Notes: generated by a model from the letters alone, not told the origin. Counted from the first letter of the stretch, positions 17,417 through 29,564 are shown. The stretch: 64,000 nt of DNA from Lobosporangium transversale (GCF_002105155.1 NW_019028997.1:186001-250000), one strand, 5' to 3'. Made by a program: numbers and translations.

Positions 17417-19542
17417 ATGGATAAAATTATTATCGTTGGAGCTGGGCTGGGTGGTTTACTCTTGGCCTTTTTACTCGAAAAGGCCTCTCTGGACTATCTA
17501 ATCCTAGAACGTATGACTACCTCAACAATGCCTCTTGAAGGTGGAGGCGTGATCCCCATCACATCTCAAATCCAACCGCTGCTCCAACAGCTCGGCCTAC
17601 TTGATGCATTGAAACAGCTTGCGAAACCAGTCAGTCATATCTCTGTTTATGAAGCTAACCAAGAGCAAAAAGGCAAAATCTTATGCAATAAGCTGGGCGC
17701 AATTGACAAGACCGTTTCGTTTTCGAGGTACTCAAATTGTTGGACCTCTTTTTTTTAAGTATGCAAATGTACTTGGCGTGAATAGCTTATCCAAAGCTTT
17801 TGCAGATATGGTTACTACACACTAGTTATCTCTAGGCCAGAACTGTATAACCACCTGGTGGGTCAACTTCCTAAGGAGAAACTGCTCTTTGGAAAACAAG
17901 TCGAAAACATTGTTATCAATAGCACTCGTGATTCAAAAGCAACCTGTGTTTGCACAGATGGTTCGAGCTATCAGGGAATCATCATTGGCGCAGATGGTGC
18001 ATATAGCAATGTGCGGTTGAGCCTCTATCGACAGTTGAAAGAATGCGGTAGACTACCTGCCCAAGATCATAAGCCATTGCAGTATCAGTATCGATCCCTT
18101 GTCGGAATGACTCAACCATTAGATCCAGATCGATTTCCTGTGGTCAAAGCAGAGTATTCTGAAATCCAAGTGCTGGTGTCGAAAGGTAGCAGACCCTTTT
18201 CGGTAAGACTTTTTTACTTTTTGTTTCTGCTGTGCTCTACGTGGTGTTCCATGCTCTACTCTGCTATGCTGCCTAGTCTAGTTTAGTTTAGTCTAAAATT
18301 AAAATTTTATCCATTTAGTGCTGGTGTGTCCCAATGACCAGGAACAGACTGTGCTGGTTGCTAGATGAGGAACTACCCGGGCCCATTGATTGCCCTGAGG
18401 TAGAAGACTGGAGTGATATGAAAGAGACCATTCAGATGACGTGCGAAAAGTTCCGCGCATTGCAGAGTCCCTTAGAGAACACTTTAATGGGTGAATTGTT
18501 TGATTTAACACCCGAAGGAACGATGCTCTCACTTCCACGCGAAGAGGGATTTCATTTTACATGGACACATGGCAAAATTGCACTCATGGGTGACGGTAAG
18601 CTGGTAAACAAACGAACAAACAAAAACAAACAAGCGTCTACCTGCGTATCGAACCCCCATTGATGTTGCAATGCATGGCTCGTCATTGACGGTTTTTCCT
18701 CTTTTTTTTTTTGACATGGAAGGTGATACTCAATTTGTCATTATATTTTGTATTTTGCTCATTTAAACCTTTTAAATACCGCTATTACGTACTTAAACCT
18801 TGACCGCTTCAACATGATAACGTTACTTTTTCGACTTGCTGACTTTTTCTACGTCGGCCCACAGCGTGTCATAAGGTTTGTAACGATGCCTCTATAAACT
18901 GGATCACCGAACTATGTTTTGGGTCCACTAAATGTACTTTTTTTTCCTTTTTATTTTTTTTTCCATTTAAAAAAAAAAAAAAAAAAACGTATTATATATA
19001 TATATATACATATATATATACTTACAATACACCCGTAAATATACATATATATATATTTATATATATATACATGTGTATATTTTTGCTTCCTAAAACGATG
19101 GATCCATGACATCGGGGTCGGGGTTTAATAACAATGACAGGCGTTGGTCTGTGGCGGTCAGCCGTTTGTACAGGCTGGATACGATGCCGTAAATTTGGCG
19201 AATCTATTTTACGCCTATTCTCGGTTGGTGGACCAAAATGCCTCTGATACCACCGCTTCTGGTGCTTTGACTGCAACCTCTTCATGTCCTTTAGAGGATC
19301 TTGCAGTCAGACTCCGATCCTACGAAAGCGACCGCCGATCTGATGCCCTGAAAGCTGTCCAAGGCTCTCATGTATTCGGAAAAATTATGAGTCGACAGGG
19401 CTGGACAGGAACGATGTTGCGGTATATATTCTTGAACTATGTACCCCAGTTTCTAGTCAATTCTATCATTGGCGATCGATTGAACAGCGATCGAGCTCAA
19501 GCATGCTTTTTACCCAGTGTTACTATGACCAATCTAGACTGA
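17417..19542 (+). CDS. FAD-dependent monooxygenase 1 (PHBH-like), 465 residues
   Basis: Group A flavin monooxygenases hydroxylate aromatic or small organic substrates using NAD(P)H and O2. Five exons join in frame: 17417-17727, 17806-18202, 18319-18595, 18865-18875 and 19141-19542 (1398 bases). The Rossmann FAD site is VGAGLGGLLLAFLLE at the N-terminus. The DG motif is GADGAYSNVR (exon 2). The GD motif spans exons 3-5 as MGDACHK. The usual GGQGA after this motif is replaced by CGGQPF. Exon 4 is only 11 bases. The intron at 18876-19140 contains a TA microsatellite. The substrate cannot be inferred. The gene lies 1.4 kb upstream of a same-strand paralogue, which suggests tandem duplication. Confidence 0.83.
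18995..19075. repeat. (TA)n microsatellite in intron 4 of FAD monooxygenase 1
   Basis: Imperfect TATATA and TACATATA runs occupy most of this stretch, just upstream of the last exon. A similar (TA)n tract lies at about 20186-20220 in the following intergenic region. Confidence 0.85.
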
Positions 19543-20924
19543 AATTACTTGCATACATAGAATAGCCCTCACGTAGTTTATTTCAAGCTTCAACAGTTAC
19601 CGCCGCATTCAAACGAAAAGCAAGTATGGATTCAGCTTTCATTTTGCCCCGCAATGATTCATGAACAAATATGGTGAAAAAAGTGACATGTTTTCTTTGA
19701 AGGCTAAACCTAATGCAAAGATCAAACGTTTGTGTAGCAACATGTTTCTTCGGCTGACTGATTGTTTATTAGACGTTTGAGAAACAAGCACAATGAGCTC
19801 ATACCCGATGTATCCATAATTTACAATGGAAGCAAAGGAAAAAGGTTATGAGACCCTGCAAGCCAAACAATAGGACCATAAATGTTGTCAACAAATTGAA
19901 AGTTTGTTGTTTTATATTTTTGTGTGGGTCCATGTTTCGAGTGGGTTTGGGGATGAGAAAGAAATAGAAAAAGAAGAGAAGAAGAAGAAGGAAAAGATTA
20001 AAAGCAAGAGTAATTACAAAGGAACAAAAGAAGAGCAAGAGAGCAGGGGTAAAAGTTGCAATGGTTTTAACCTGGAGGCAAGTTGATAGGTTCAATAGAA
20101 GGATATCCTCAAACGTGGACCGGGTTTATGCAATATATATCGTAGAAATCATTCAATGCTCAGATGCATCGATCGATGTGTAATAAAATATATATATATA
20201 TATTATATGTATATATATATGATGGGGTTCAAGTTCAATTAATAAATAATAAAAAAAGAAAGGCGTAAGTAAAGGTAGCGTTGCATAGGCATGGCATATT
20301 TTTACTTGCACATGGTACCTGAATAAATATACAATACATGAATATCCTTTTCCCATCATCAATAATGTTTTTAAAACCATTCCTGTTATTTTTATGATTC
20401 TAACCATTTTATGTAAAGAATAATGTACTACTATTAAAGAAAAGCGGCAATTTGCGGATCGTCTGTTTTTCAGGGCCTATTTTGGTACACATGGCAAACA
20501 AAAACCACACCAAAATGGCAATTAGGGCAATAAGAATATTAAAACCAGAAAGTCTGTCCTTTTCCTTTTTTCCTTTTTTTCTCTTCTCTTCAACTTGTCC
20601 TTATTCTTCATTGTTCTTTGGTCTTTTTGATTTTGTTGGTTTTTTTTTTTTTTGTACATTTGCAGATCCATTAGTTCTTTCATTTGCCGAATCTTCGCCC
20701 AGCTGTCGTTTACACATCAATCTTTGTATTTATCTTTTATTTAATTGAACAATCCCCCGTGGCCTTCATTTACGTCTATTATTCTTTCAAAGACAATCTA
20801 TCCTCTCACTTTCACTCACTTTCACTCACTTTCACCACCTTCACTGCTATAGTCTCTCACACGCAGTAACACTCCATACGGAACACTTCCTCAGACTTTC
20901 TCTTTTTTCGTTTCGTTCACAATA
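19543..20924. other. Intergenic region and promoter of FAD monooxygenase 2
   Basis: There is no convincing gene. It holds purine-rich (19970-20040) and pyrimidine-rich (20560-20660) stretches, a (TA)n tract, and a short tandem repeat of TCACT/TTCAC units at 20804-20835 about 100 bases before the start codon. That repeat is probably part of the 5' leader or promoter. Confidence 0.5.
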
Positions 20925-23605
20925 ATGACCCCTCCTCCTCCTGGTTTGCGTGTCATCATTGTTGGAGGTGGTTTAGCTGGTCTAGTCATGGGGATCATGC
21001 TCGATCAGGCTGGGATCGACTATCATATCCTGGAGCAGGCCTCAAGACTTCGTCCACTTGGCACCTCCATTTCACTCCACCCCGTCATCATGGATCTGAT
21101 GGCTCAGCTTGGTTTGCTCGAAGATATGCAGAAAATGTCTAAACCACTCAGAGGTATTTCCGTTCTCTCTGCCAATGGTCGCAAAATGGGACGCATTGAC
21201 ACTCGAACCAACAAACGAAGGTTAGATCCATTCCCGCCTTCTAATTCTCTCTTTTGATCATGACTGTTTATAATACATTCTAAAACTTTTTTTTTTTTTT
21301 TTGGACTTTTAGGCATCACCATCAAGCGATGGTAATGAGCAGGTTAGTGCGTTGTTAAGGTGATGTGCCAATATAATAACGAATGTTTCATCAATACTCA
21401 ACCTAAATCTTTATCATCGTGTTTTTAAAAAATAGACCAGATCTGCACGAATATCTCCTTTCAAAAATCCCGCCTGGGAAGCTGACAACAGGCAAGCGCG
21501 TTATCGATATTACTGAAACCCAGCAAGATGTCACAGTGACCTGCATGGACGAGACGACTTATGTGGGTCATATTGTCGTCGGAGCAGACGGCGCTTACAG
21601 CGCAACCCGCCAGATTATGTACAAGAAACTGAAAGAGCGTGGGATTTTGCCAGAGTCTGACACCAAGCCATTACACTTTGATAAACAATGCGTCGTAGGT
21701 AAGTCCATCCACTCCTATCTTGAACAAAAAAAAAAAAAAAAAAAACTTTGACAATGTGGATTAAGATAATCAGCCCACGTTCTTCGGTTTATTTGCTGTA
21801 CATGAGCAATAATAGTTACAATACTAATAATAATAATAATTTGTACCATCTTCTTGTCTAATAACGATGTTTCTGATTTGCAATCGGATCGATATTCTTA
21901 ACTGTTGATATTTATTTATTTGTCTGAATGCCAAGGCATGACATCTCCACTCGACCCTGCAAAGTATCCAGTGCTCTTGGATGACTCGTGCGAAGTCAAA
22001 GTCCTACTTGGCAAGGATCAACATACTTCTGTAAGTAAATACTCCAAAGCTCCTGCTCTAACTTTCTAACGCACGCGCCCTGCACACCAACATGCACTGT
22101 GTCAACATTTGCTGCCTACATTCTGTACTTCAGCTCAAAACCTTTTTGCATTCGGATATGCTCAAACAGGTCCCTCCTCCGTACAGCACGTGCACTCATA
22201 CACATCCTACACCTTCTTACATACACCCCACACAAGCTGCTTCGTTCTTGATGTGTTGTACTCTCCTTCCCTTCCTCCCTTACTCCCCATTCTTTCCATT
22301 CTTTTCCTTTCTTTCCCTCCTTCTTTTCCCTCCTTCCTCTTTCTTTCCTTAATCCTCCGCTTCGTCTACCTCACGTTGCAGCGCATAAAGAAATGCTTCT
22401 CAAATCTATGCTGGAGTATGGGGATGAGTTTCCTCCGTAGAGCTGAGGTTGAATAATAACAAATTCAGTTCTTCGTAACCACATGCGCCGATGAGAAACT
22501 TAGGTCTATAATCTCTCGCATGTTCTATGTCTCTAACCTTAACAACATGCATTCCTTTTCCTTTATTAAACTATAATCATAAATTTAAATTGGGATGTTT
22601 TCTGTCCCATACAAGATGTGGATCTTACCATTACAAGGAAACAGACTGGCCTGGTGTGTAGGCGGTCCAGACCCTCATTTGATTCAGAATGACGATGGGG
22701 ACCATAGTAGTCATGGAAGTGGCTCTCGAAGCGGTCGCGACTGGTATCCCGAGACAGCAGTTGAAATTTGCGAGGATGTCCGTAATTTCAAATGTCCATA
22801 CGGTGGATCAGTCATGGACTTGATTGAGTCTACGCCCAAGGGCCTAGTTTCGAAAGTTCTCTTGGAAGAGAAGATGTACCGCACTTGGTACAACGGTCGC
22901 GTAGTCCTTGTTGGTGATGGTAAGTTTTCTCCAACAACATGGAAGCAGGAAAAAAAAAAAAAAAAAAAAAAAAATCAGTATCCATCGTCACCTAATGATA
23001 GTTGTTTATTACTGACTATTTGTCTTTTTTTTTTTTGCTGTCCCATTGTCATTATATACATTTTCTAGCTTGTCATAAGGTAACAAAATGAAAAACATAT
23101 AATCAAAGTTAATGTATGTTTGTAGTAGATATTATCAATTAATACGTCCTCTTTCCATTCATAATATCCTTCCCTACCAGATCGTTCCTTTCTTTGGCCA
23201 AGGCGCATCACAAGCAATCCTTGACTGTGCTTGCCTGGTTAACATGTTCTATGACCTTACCTCCAACACCACGTCGAGTTTTACTACGATTTTTCAGCGA
23301 TATGTTGATATGCGGGCCGAGACTGCCAAGGTCGCCTCGGATAGTTCACGAGAGTTTGCGGATCTCATTTACGAACAGGTAAATCATAAATATCCTCTAT
23401 AAAATGGTCAAAAAATGGAGATATGGAATTACTTATTAATATGTGGACCGTCTTAATGAATCCTTGAATTAAACAGGGCTTCAAAGCGGATGTCGCACGA
23501 AACATTGTGCTGCGTTTTACGCCAACTTGGTTACTACGCATGATTACCGGCACTATCAATTCCAATCGTCCCAATCTCAAGTTTTTGCCTCTTCCCAAGC
23601 ACTAA
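20925..23605 (+). CDS. FAD-dependent monooxygenase 2 (PHBH-like), 441 residues
   Basis: This is a paralogue of the preceding gene with the same chemistry. Eight exons join in frame: 20925-21220, 21313-21342, 21436-21698, 21936-22030, 22616-22919, 23069-23079, 23181-23378 and 23477-23605 (1326 bases). The FAD-binding motif is VGGGLAGLVMGIML. The DG motif is GADGAYSATR. The GD motif is split across three exons as VGDACHK, followed by IVPFFGQGASQA, so this copy keeps the canonical GGQGA-like loop that the first copy has changed. Exon 2 is 30 bases and exon 6 is 11 bases. The intron at 22031-22615 is unusually long (585 bases) and pyrimidine-rich. Several introns contain A or T runs of 15-20 bases. 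Neither substrate nor localisation can be inferred; no signal peptide is seen. Confidence 0.85.
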
Positions 23606-23904
23606 CATCTCATGACTTAAGGCATACGAACAATTATAATCATCATTTATTTATTTATTTTTTTTAAAGAAAAAAAAAAAGGACTTCACCTTTTTTTAAA
23701 TATTTTCATGTCACAATCGTTCATATTTTCTCTAACTCGTACATAACATAGACTTTTCCTTTAATTCTCATCCATTGTTACGCCCATCTATATGATAATA
23801 TCTAGCATTTTAAATAAATTTATGAAATAGCATCGTAAAAAAAATTGCAATCGTTATCTGCCTTGAGCCCTTGATGGATGTATAGCAACTGGAATGCGTC
23901 GATA
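23606..23904. other. AT-rich downstream region
   Basis: This is the 3' flank of FAD monooxygenase 2, with T and A runs around 23650-23700. I see no gene or repeat beyond homopolymers. Confidence 0.5.
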
Positions 23905-25990
23905 ACTTTTTTTGATAACAAAAAAACTTTTTTCCCTTTTTTTTTTATAACAAGGGCCCTCGGGGGCATGGCATTTATTTTCTACTCTTATGAACAAAAT
24001 ACCCCAGAAACTATAGTCAATAAACAGTTATTACTGCACAAACGGCGAGAGCCGCTGCATCCATGATTTCATAAACCTTGACCGCCATGATTGGTACTCA
24101 AAGTCCGCCTTTCCGACATGGCCTTTTGCGCAACGCGACAAATTATCCGCCATCCATAGTTACCAAAAACTTCATTCCACCTAGCCGCTCCATCCTGTTC
24201 AGTTTGGTTTTCCCAAGGTAACTGTCCTGGACTTGGTCATCCGCAATTTTGTAGATCTCTCTCACATTCAGTTTCCGTCTCTGTCTGAGGGAAGGGTCGA
24301 AGAAATCATTGCTACTACGTCTGTGCTTCCCAACACAGTTGCGTCCTCTGGCGCGTTTGCTCATAGCAGTGATTCCACGAGCCTTTTCCCATTCAACGGT
24401 GGCTTTACACCGTTTATCCCAGATTCTGTATGACCGAATTCTTCTATGGCCTTGACGAAGCGCCCTGCCATGTATGTAGCTATCCTTGTTGTTGTCTTGA
24501 AGCCAGCTTTCCAACTCTGAGCAATGGACTTGGGCGTAAGTCCATGGTAAAGGTCCTGCACAGACCAATCTGGTCTGTGCCCCATCTCTTCCTCGTCCTC
24601 ATCATCGCCATTCCTATCACCATGACATCGTACTTCTCGCACACCATCGATATGTATCTCTAGAGTTCCCCAAATGTAGTCCTCTGCCGCAGTAAAAGTT
24701 GGCTCTTTTATCCTTGGCCTACACCTCTCTCTCTTGCCCTTTGTGCTTGCTCCTGTACCACTTTCAACTCTTTCCTCCATGTCCTCTCCCCTATCACATT
24801 CACATTTCGGATTATCTCCTTCCACTTCTCGGCCTGAGTCTCCATCGTCCTTGGACATCCCCAGATGTGCGATGTCTCTTCTTCCCCTGTCCCGCACACT
24901 CTGCAGCTGCCGTCTTCATAAAGATCTGGTCTCCAGTGTCTCGCATATAATTGTGTAGGCAGGACTCCATGGAGTTTTTTGATCCTGTGCGCTCGCTTTT
25001 GGCAGTTCACTGGGCTGGTGAAGAGTCCTTTTGGTAGGTTGCTATCATGAACAATGTTCATAGTGCCCCGCCAATCGATTTTTGTCCAACCCTTAACATG
25101 CTCCTGCGTCCTGTTCTGAGCGATCCAAATGTAATGTATGCGAGTTGTTGACTGTAACTTAAGGATCTGCCTTCAGTCATCTTCCGCCGGTACACCGTTG
25201 AACTTTGCATGCCAGGATGCTCTGTTATGTTGATATCCCATAGCTCGCCATAATGTCCATGTTTTGCTGCTTCGTTCGCTTCTTCGTTCCCTCTATTGCC
25301 GGCATGTCCTTGACCCACTCAACCGTGACTTTCGATCCTTGTTGAATAAATGCGTTGTGTATAGCTGCCCACCATACTGCATACGGTGATCTAATACGTT
25401 GCCGCAACGTGCTGTCCACTCTGCCTCGGACCAATGCTCGGAATTGAGTCACAACTGTGCTGTTATCAAATCGGATTGTCATAGGTCTGTTTCGTGGGCT
25501 GATAAGTATTCCTGCCAATAAACCAGCTAGCTCTGCCTTTGTCGAGGATGCGTTGCCTGCTAATCTACCAGATAGCGCAGTGTAAAAATCGCCCTCTTGT
25601 GTCTGGACTACTACACCGAATGCCATATTTACTCTTTCAGTGCCAATGTCTTTGAGAGATCAATCCGTATAAATGACATTACCCGACTAGGTATTGTACC
25701 GTTCCCTTTGGCGTTGGATATTCTGCACTAATGATAACTCCATTTGTGTCCCTGGCTAGGCCTCTGTTGACTTCAGGAATCGCTTTTAAGCACAGTGTCC
25801 CGTTGGAATCCAGGTCAACTTTTGCTCTCCTTAACAGAGCATGCTCGCTCAAGCCCTCATATCTCCTTGTGTTCTGGGTTTTTTTTTTTTTTTTTTGATA
25901 ACAAGGACCCACGAGGTCATGTATCTCCTTGTGTTCTGGGTCCGGCGTCTCCTTGCTTCTTCACGGAAAAAAAGTAAAGAAATCTCAGTC
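23905..25990 (-). pseudogene. 5'-truncated, decayed LINE copy (RNase H region to 3' tail)
   Basis: Read on the minus strand, the fragment matches the C-terminal part of the intact LINE ORF2 at 45.7-51.7 kb. RNase H motifs ASSTKAEL and PYAVWWAAI appear at about 25540-25370, then a frame change, then KGHAGNRGN-like sequence, the CRVCGTGEEE zinc-finger-like segment (about 24890) and the terminal KRARGRNCVG (about 24350). Several frameshifts and stops separate the open pieces. The 3' end is a T run with ATAACAAGG at about 23940-23957, the family tail signature; a second T-run/GATAAC at 23908-23919 suggests nested tails. The endonuclease and reverse transcriptase are missing, as expected for 5' truncation during target-primed reverse transcription. 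It diverges clearly from the intact copy, so it is older or from a sister family. Confidence 0.8.
25860..25941 (-). mobile_element. Minimal LINE tail insertion with 20-base target duplication
   Basis: A T run (25880-25896) plus 25 bases of LINE 3' end (25897-25921, GATAACAAGGACCCACGAGG and on) is flanked by a perfect direct repeat, TATCTCCTTGTGTTCTGGGT, at 25860-25879 and 25922-25941. The inserted 25 bases match the tail of the full LINE at 45482 onwards. This is an extreme 5' truncation: poly(A) plus 25 template bases. It sits inside or beside the older decayed LINE. Confidence 0.9.
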
Positions 25991-25997
25991 CTTCCGA

Positions 25998-26100
25998 TTT
26001 TTTTTTTTTTTTTTTTTTTTTTTTTGATAACTGGGGCCCACGAAGTTGTGAGGATTTATTAGAAATAGACTCTATAAATTTTCTACCGGCCGTTCCTAAG
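25998..26100 (-). mobile_element. Divergent LINE 3'-tail fragment
   Basis: A T run (about 25999-26026) is followed by GATAACTGGGGCCCACGAAG and AGGATTTATT, a diverged version of the intact LINE 3' end (GATAACAAGGACCCACGAGG ... AGGATTTATT). The 5' limit is unclear, and it lies about 110 bases upstream of tRNA-Leu. Confidence 0.7.
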
Positions 26101-26206
26101 CTTTACGGCTACGCCAAGGGTTCGCACATCTGACTAAGTGTATCCGGTGAGTCACGTGGGTCTCTGGTATTGGATTTATATATTATTAGTTACCCGTAGT
26201 TTATAT

Positions 26207-26289
26207 GGAGAGATGGCCGAGTTGGTCTAAGGCGCCGCGTTAAGGCCGCGGTCTATTCGTAGGCGTGGGTTCGAATCCCACTCTCTTCA
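26207..26289 (+). tRNA. tRNA-Leu (anticodon AAG)
   Basis: The acceptor GGAGAGA pairs with TCTCTTC. The discriminator is A. The anticodon stem is CCGCG/CGCGG with loop TTAAGGC and anticodon AAG. There is a long variable arm as in class II tRNAs, and a T arm GTGGG-TTCGAAT-CCCAC. It reads CUU leucine codons. No intron is needed. The nearby TTTTATT (26293-26299) could end Pol III transcription. The mobile-element island begins just downstream. Confidence 0.93.
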
Positions 26290-26376
26290 CCATTTTATTG
26301 CCCTTTATTTGCACGGTGCAGTGATCCAAGCTGGAGGGTTATTATTTGAACAAGCACATTGCTGGTTCATTTTTTA

Positions 26377-27093
26377 GGATTAATCTATTTGGCAGCCCAT
26401 ACCAAATATAGTAATTTTTGCCTCTATTTGGCAGCCTACTTCTGGGGGCTGCCACTTAACTTCGCACTCTTGGGTGGCAGCTGAGCTGCCAAATACATTA
26501 CTTTTTCTTTTTTTTTTTCTTTTTTTTTTTCTTTTTTTTTTTTGATAACAGGGTCATAACATCAGTGGTAAAACAGGCAGCGTTCTGTGGATACATTGCC
26601 TTGCACAGCTAATGCCACCGGAGGTACTAAGGGCAGCGGCGATGACATCTTCACAAAACAGCCTTCAATGTACACGGTTAGGGAATGATTTATTGAAGAC
26701 GTCTAGGTAGCAGGTGAGACGCGTTTGCTCCGAGCGAAAACCTCTCATAGGCATTGATCTCCAAATGGCACCTCCAAAACTGTATGAGCGACCTACTTGA
26801 AAAAAAAAAGTCATTAGTTTTCAATGAGACAAGACAATGTCACTACACATAACTATGACGTAGAAGACGGGAGCTTTATTAATTTGAAGTACGAGCGTTA
26901 TATACATATACGGTTCCTAGGAATGAAAAAAAAAAAAAATAGTTAGAGGCCAAATAACGCTGGGTAGGCTGCCAAGTAAATAATGAATGTTATTTGGCAA
27001 CTGGGCTGCCAAAGAGAGTCTTGAAAGTTGACTATATTTGGCAATGGGCTGCCAAATAATATTCGGCAACTAGGCTGCCAAATAGATTAATCC
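26377..27093. mobile_element. Non-autonomous TIR element, family 1 (GGCAGCC type), 717 bases
   Basis: The ends are GGATTAATCTATTTGGCAGCC and its inverse. They are flanked by a perfect 9-base duplication CATTTTTTA (26368-26376 and 27094-27102). Subterminal regions repeat ATTTGGCAGCC and its inverse many times (26387, 26415, and about 26960-27085). The core contains T runs and a GATAACAGGG junction like the LINE tail, so a retrotransposed fragment may be nested inside. The 9-base target duplication is typical of Mutator-like elements. No open frame; it would need a transposase in trans. A related unoccupied site at 39265-39340 supports the boundaries. Confidence 0.82.
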
Positions 27094-27673
27094 CATTTTT
27101 TAAGCATCCTTGTTAAAATTTAGATGGTTATTTGTACGACCCCCGTGCACACCTTGTTTGCACTGCACGAGGTCTTTATTTCATCTATAAGCGGCAACGT
27201 GTATCCTACACACTACATTCTAGCTTTTTATTTCGAAGGAAATAAGCGAAGTTGAGTCTAGAGTAGAGAGGAGTCTTGAGTTATTACTGTTGGAAGTTGC
27301 AGCGCCGTGGGAGCTGTGATACTCATCGCGCTCTGTTGTATATTCCACAGTATGTAATATTATGATGACCAAGTTAGGAAAAATACTGAGTAAAAAACAC
27401 TAATTCACTAAAAAGATTAGCAGTAGAAATTAGTGGCAATAACGCGTTACACATAGACGCGATAAATCTTTGATATGAATTTTTTAGAACGAATCGATGT
27501 CATCTTACAGATAGATACGGAGTTATCTAGTTCAGGCCCCTCTACCAGAAAATGAATAAATACCCCATGGGTGTGGTGTGTGCACCCATATCTTATTCTC
27601 ACTTACTTTTCTACTGTTTACTATCTATCTACAAAATATTATTCACGCTCTATTCCGCTCTGCAGTCACCCGA
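26532..27673. repeat. Left arm of a 1.14-kb inverted repeat pair
   Basis: The arm is the reverse complement of 42715-43863, base for base in the segments I compared (26581-26690, 27181-27245, 27540-27673). Identity ends inward at CACCCGA (27673). It covers most of the family-1 element plus the first part of the GCACGGG-type element beyond it. The two arms bracket about 15 kb that includes the tyrosine recombinase gene. Confidence 0.9.
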
Positions 27674-28560
27674 AAGGAAGTCTGGTCAAAGTGGGCTATT
27701 TATTTTTTTTTATTTTGAATCTCTGACAAACAGCTCATTTACGATATACAAAAATACTTCAACAAGCAAGATGGAAATTTACGTATTTATTAATGAGACC
27801 AATGTGGATTATCACTGAAGCTTTTGGGCAGTTTATGCCGAGGGGAAACGGCGAAAAATAGGATTGAAGACAGTGCTTTTCTTCAAAATTTTATTTTTTT
27901 GGCCAACCTTTGATTGTATAATATGAAGCTAGTCCTAAATACAGTAAGCATCTACATGTACTGCTGAGTATGCGACACTGCGTGCTACAGACGACCCAGG
28001 GCATCAAAAGGTAAATGATCTGTCGGGTTACAAATGCGTGAGGGTATACATTCCACAAAATAAACTGAGGTTTGATAAACAAAATTTAGTGCCGAGGGCG
28101 CTTGAGCTCTCAATAAAGAAGGACAGAGATAAAGACATAGAAGAAAGAGAAAGAAAGAGAGTAATAACACGCCACGCTATGCATCGTAGCAATGACTATG
28201 ATAGTATGATAGTATGATTGTTTGTATATCTACCGAAGCAAACTACACATTAGAGGACCCTAATTACTGAGCTCATCGTTGTGTGCCTAATAGCGCACGG
28301 GAACACCAGAGATGTATGCACGCGCTAAATGAAAGAAAGCATCGGGGAACCATCCACAATCTATAACAACACGACCAACAAAAGTGCAAAGTAAAGCGGC
28401 ATAGTATATGTCAATTATAGGGATCGTTTGTAATTCTTTATTTAGTCCCAGAATCCCATAAAGAATATCAACATCTATTCTATGATAGAAAAGAGACAAA
28501 ATACTCTTTTCTGTTACGCTAATAAAGACCTTCATTTTTGTCTCGTAACGTTCCAAATTA
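27124..28560 (+). mobile_element. GCACGGG-type non-autonomous element, copy 1
   Basis: The left end region has TTATTTGTACGACCCCCGTGC and TTTGCACTGCACGAGG. The interior matches 43985-44745 in the same orientation: 27187-27320 against 44030-44150, and about 27840-28545 against 44230-44742. A segment of about 400 bases (27320-27727) is present here and absent from copy 2. The right end was not fixed. No protein-coding gene is supported. Confidence 0.6.
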
Positions 28561-29564
28561 TTATTACATTCAATCAGGGTTGATTTTTCACCAATAAAAT
28601 AGCCAGAACCCTATTCAGCAGCACGCATAGGTGCTCGCTGCACCTAGGGACTAGCTTCATATTATAGTATATGTAGCCTATAAAAGGCCTGCCACTAGCT
28701 GTTGCACATTTGTTATCTAAAAAAAAGGTCCTCTTCTAACTTAATGAAATATATTAACTGGCCACCTTGATCACTTCAAAGCTACAGCTGGTGAATGCAG
28801 AACCTGTTCTCAATGGATCACTCAGTACTCACTCCACATGCTTATAACATGGGGACACAAAACTGACCCAAGCTACTCTCTAATAAAACATCAGGATATT
28901 TTATGCTCTTTGGACAAAAAAATCCCAACGAGAGTTTACGTCTTTTCTCACTCATTTTCCCTCACCATTGTCCGGTACAAACTTTCCACGCAGCATCAGC
29001 TAAATCACAGTTATAAAAGCCTTCATTGGGAGTCGTATTAATTTTGGTGGAGGTTGGTGCTGGGAAGCACAAACAAATATGTATGCACTCATACCACAAA
29101 ACAGGTCCCCGTAAAGGAACGCAACAAAATGTGCAATGCTGATTTCATACCCCCACAAAGAAACGCATGCTCACCACATGATCAATGTGACAACGTTTTT
29201 TTAGAATTAATCTATAATGGATTATGATGCCAAATCCAGCCCTTTTTCCATTTAAGGGTATTATGTTTCATGTCTGTACGTACAAGACATGTGTCCGTTT
29301 TGTGGCTTTTACTCCGACACTTGTCCTGAAATTTGAATTGACATCAAATCCATCGAAATTTTAACAATGTCATCATGGCATGCTAAAGATCTCTTTCTTT
29401 CTTCTTTATTTCACGCCTTCATTCCTCCATACATTCATATACACAATAAAACAATAAAACCTACAATACACAGAGTAGACTTGCCCTCTCCCCTGACTAA
29501 AACTGAGAAAAATAACGGCACATTCGCATTTTCAAAGGTTCATTCCTGCTTGCTCACTTTCAAA
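28561..29564. other. Region upstream of the tyrosine recombinase gene
   Basis: There is no convincing gene. It probably holds the recombinase promoter; a pyrimidine-rich, CA-rich stretch occurs at 29395-29460. An in-frame ATG at 29367 could extend the recombinase by 66 residues, but that segment looks like untranslated leader. Confidence 0.4.

Noticed and set aside
20804-20835. CRISPR-like or regulatory direct repeats (TCACT units)
   Set aside because: Short imperfect pyrimidine repeats in a eukaryotic leader, no spacers.
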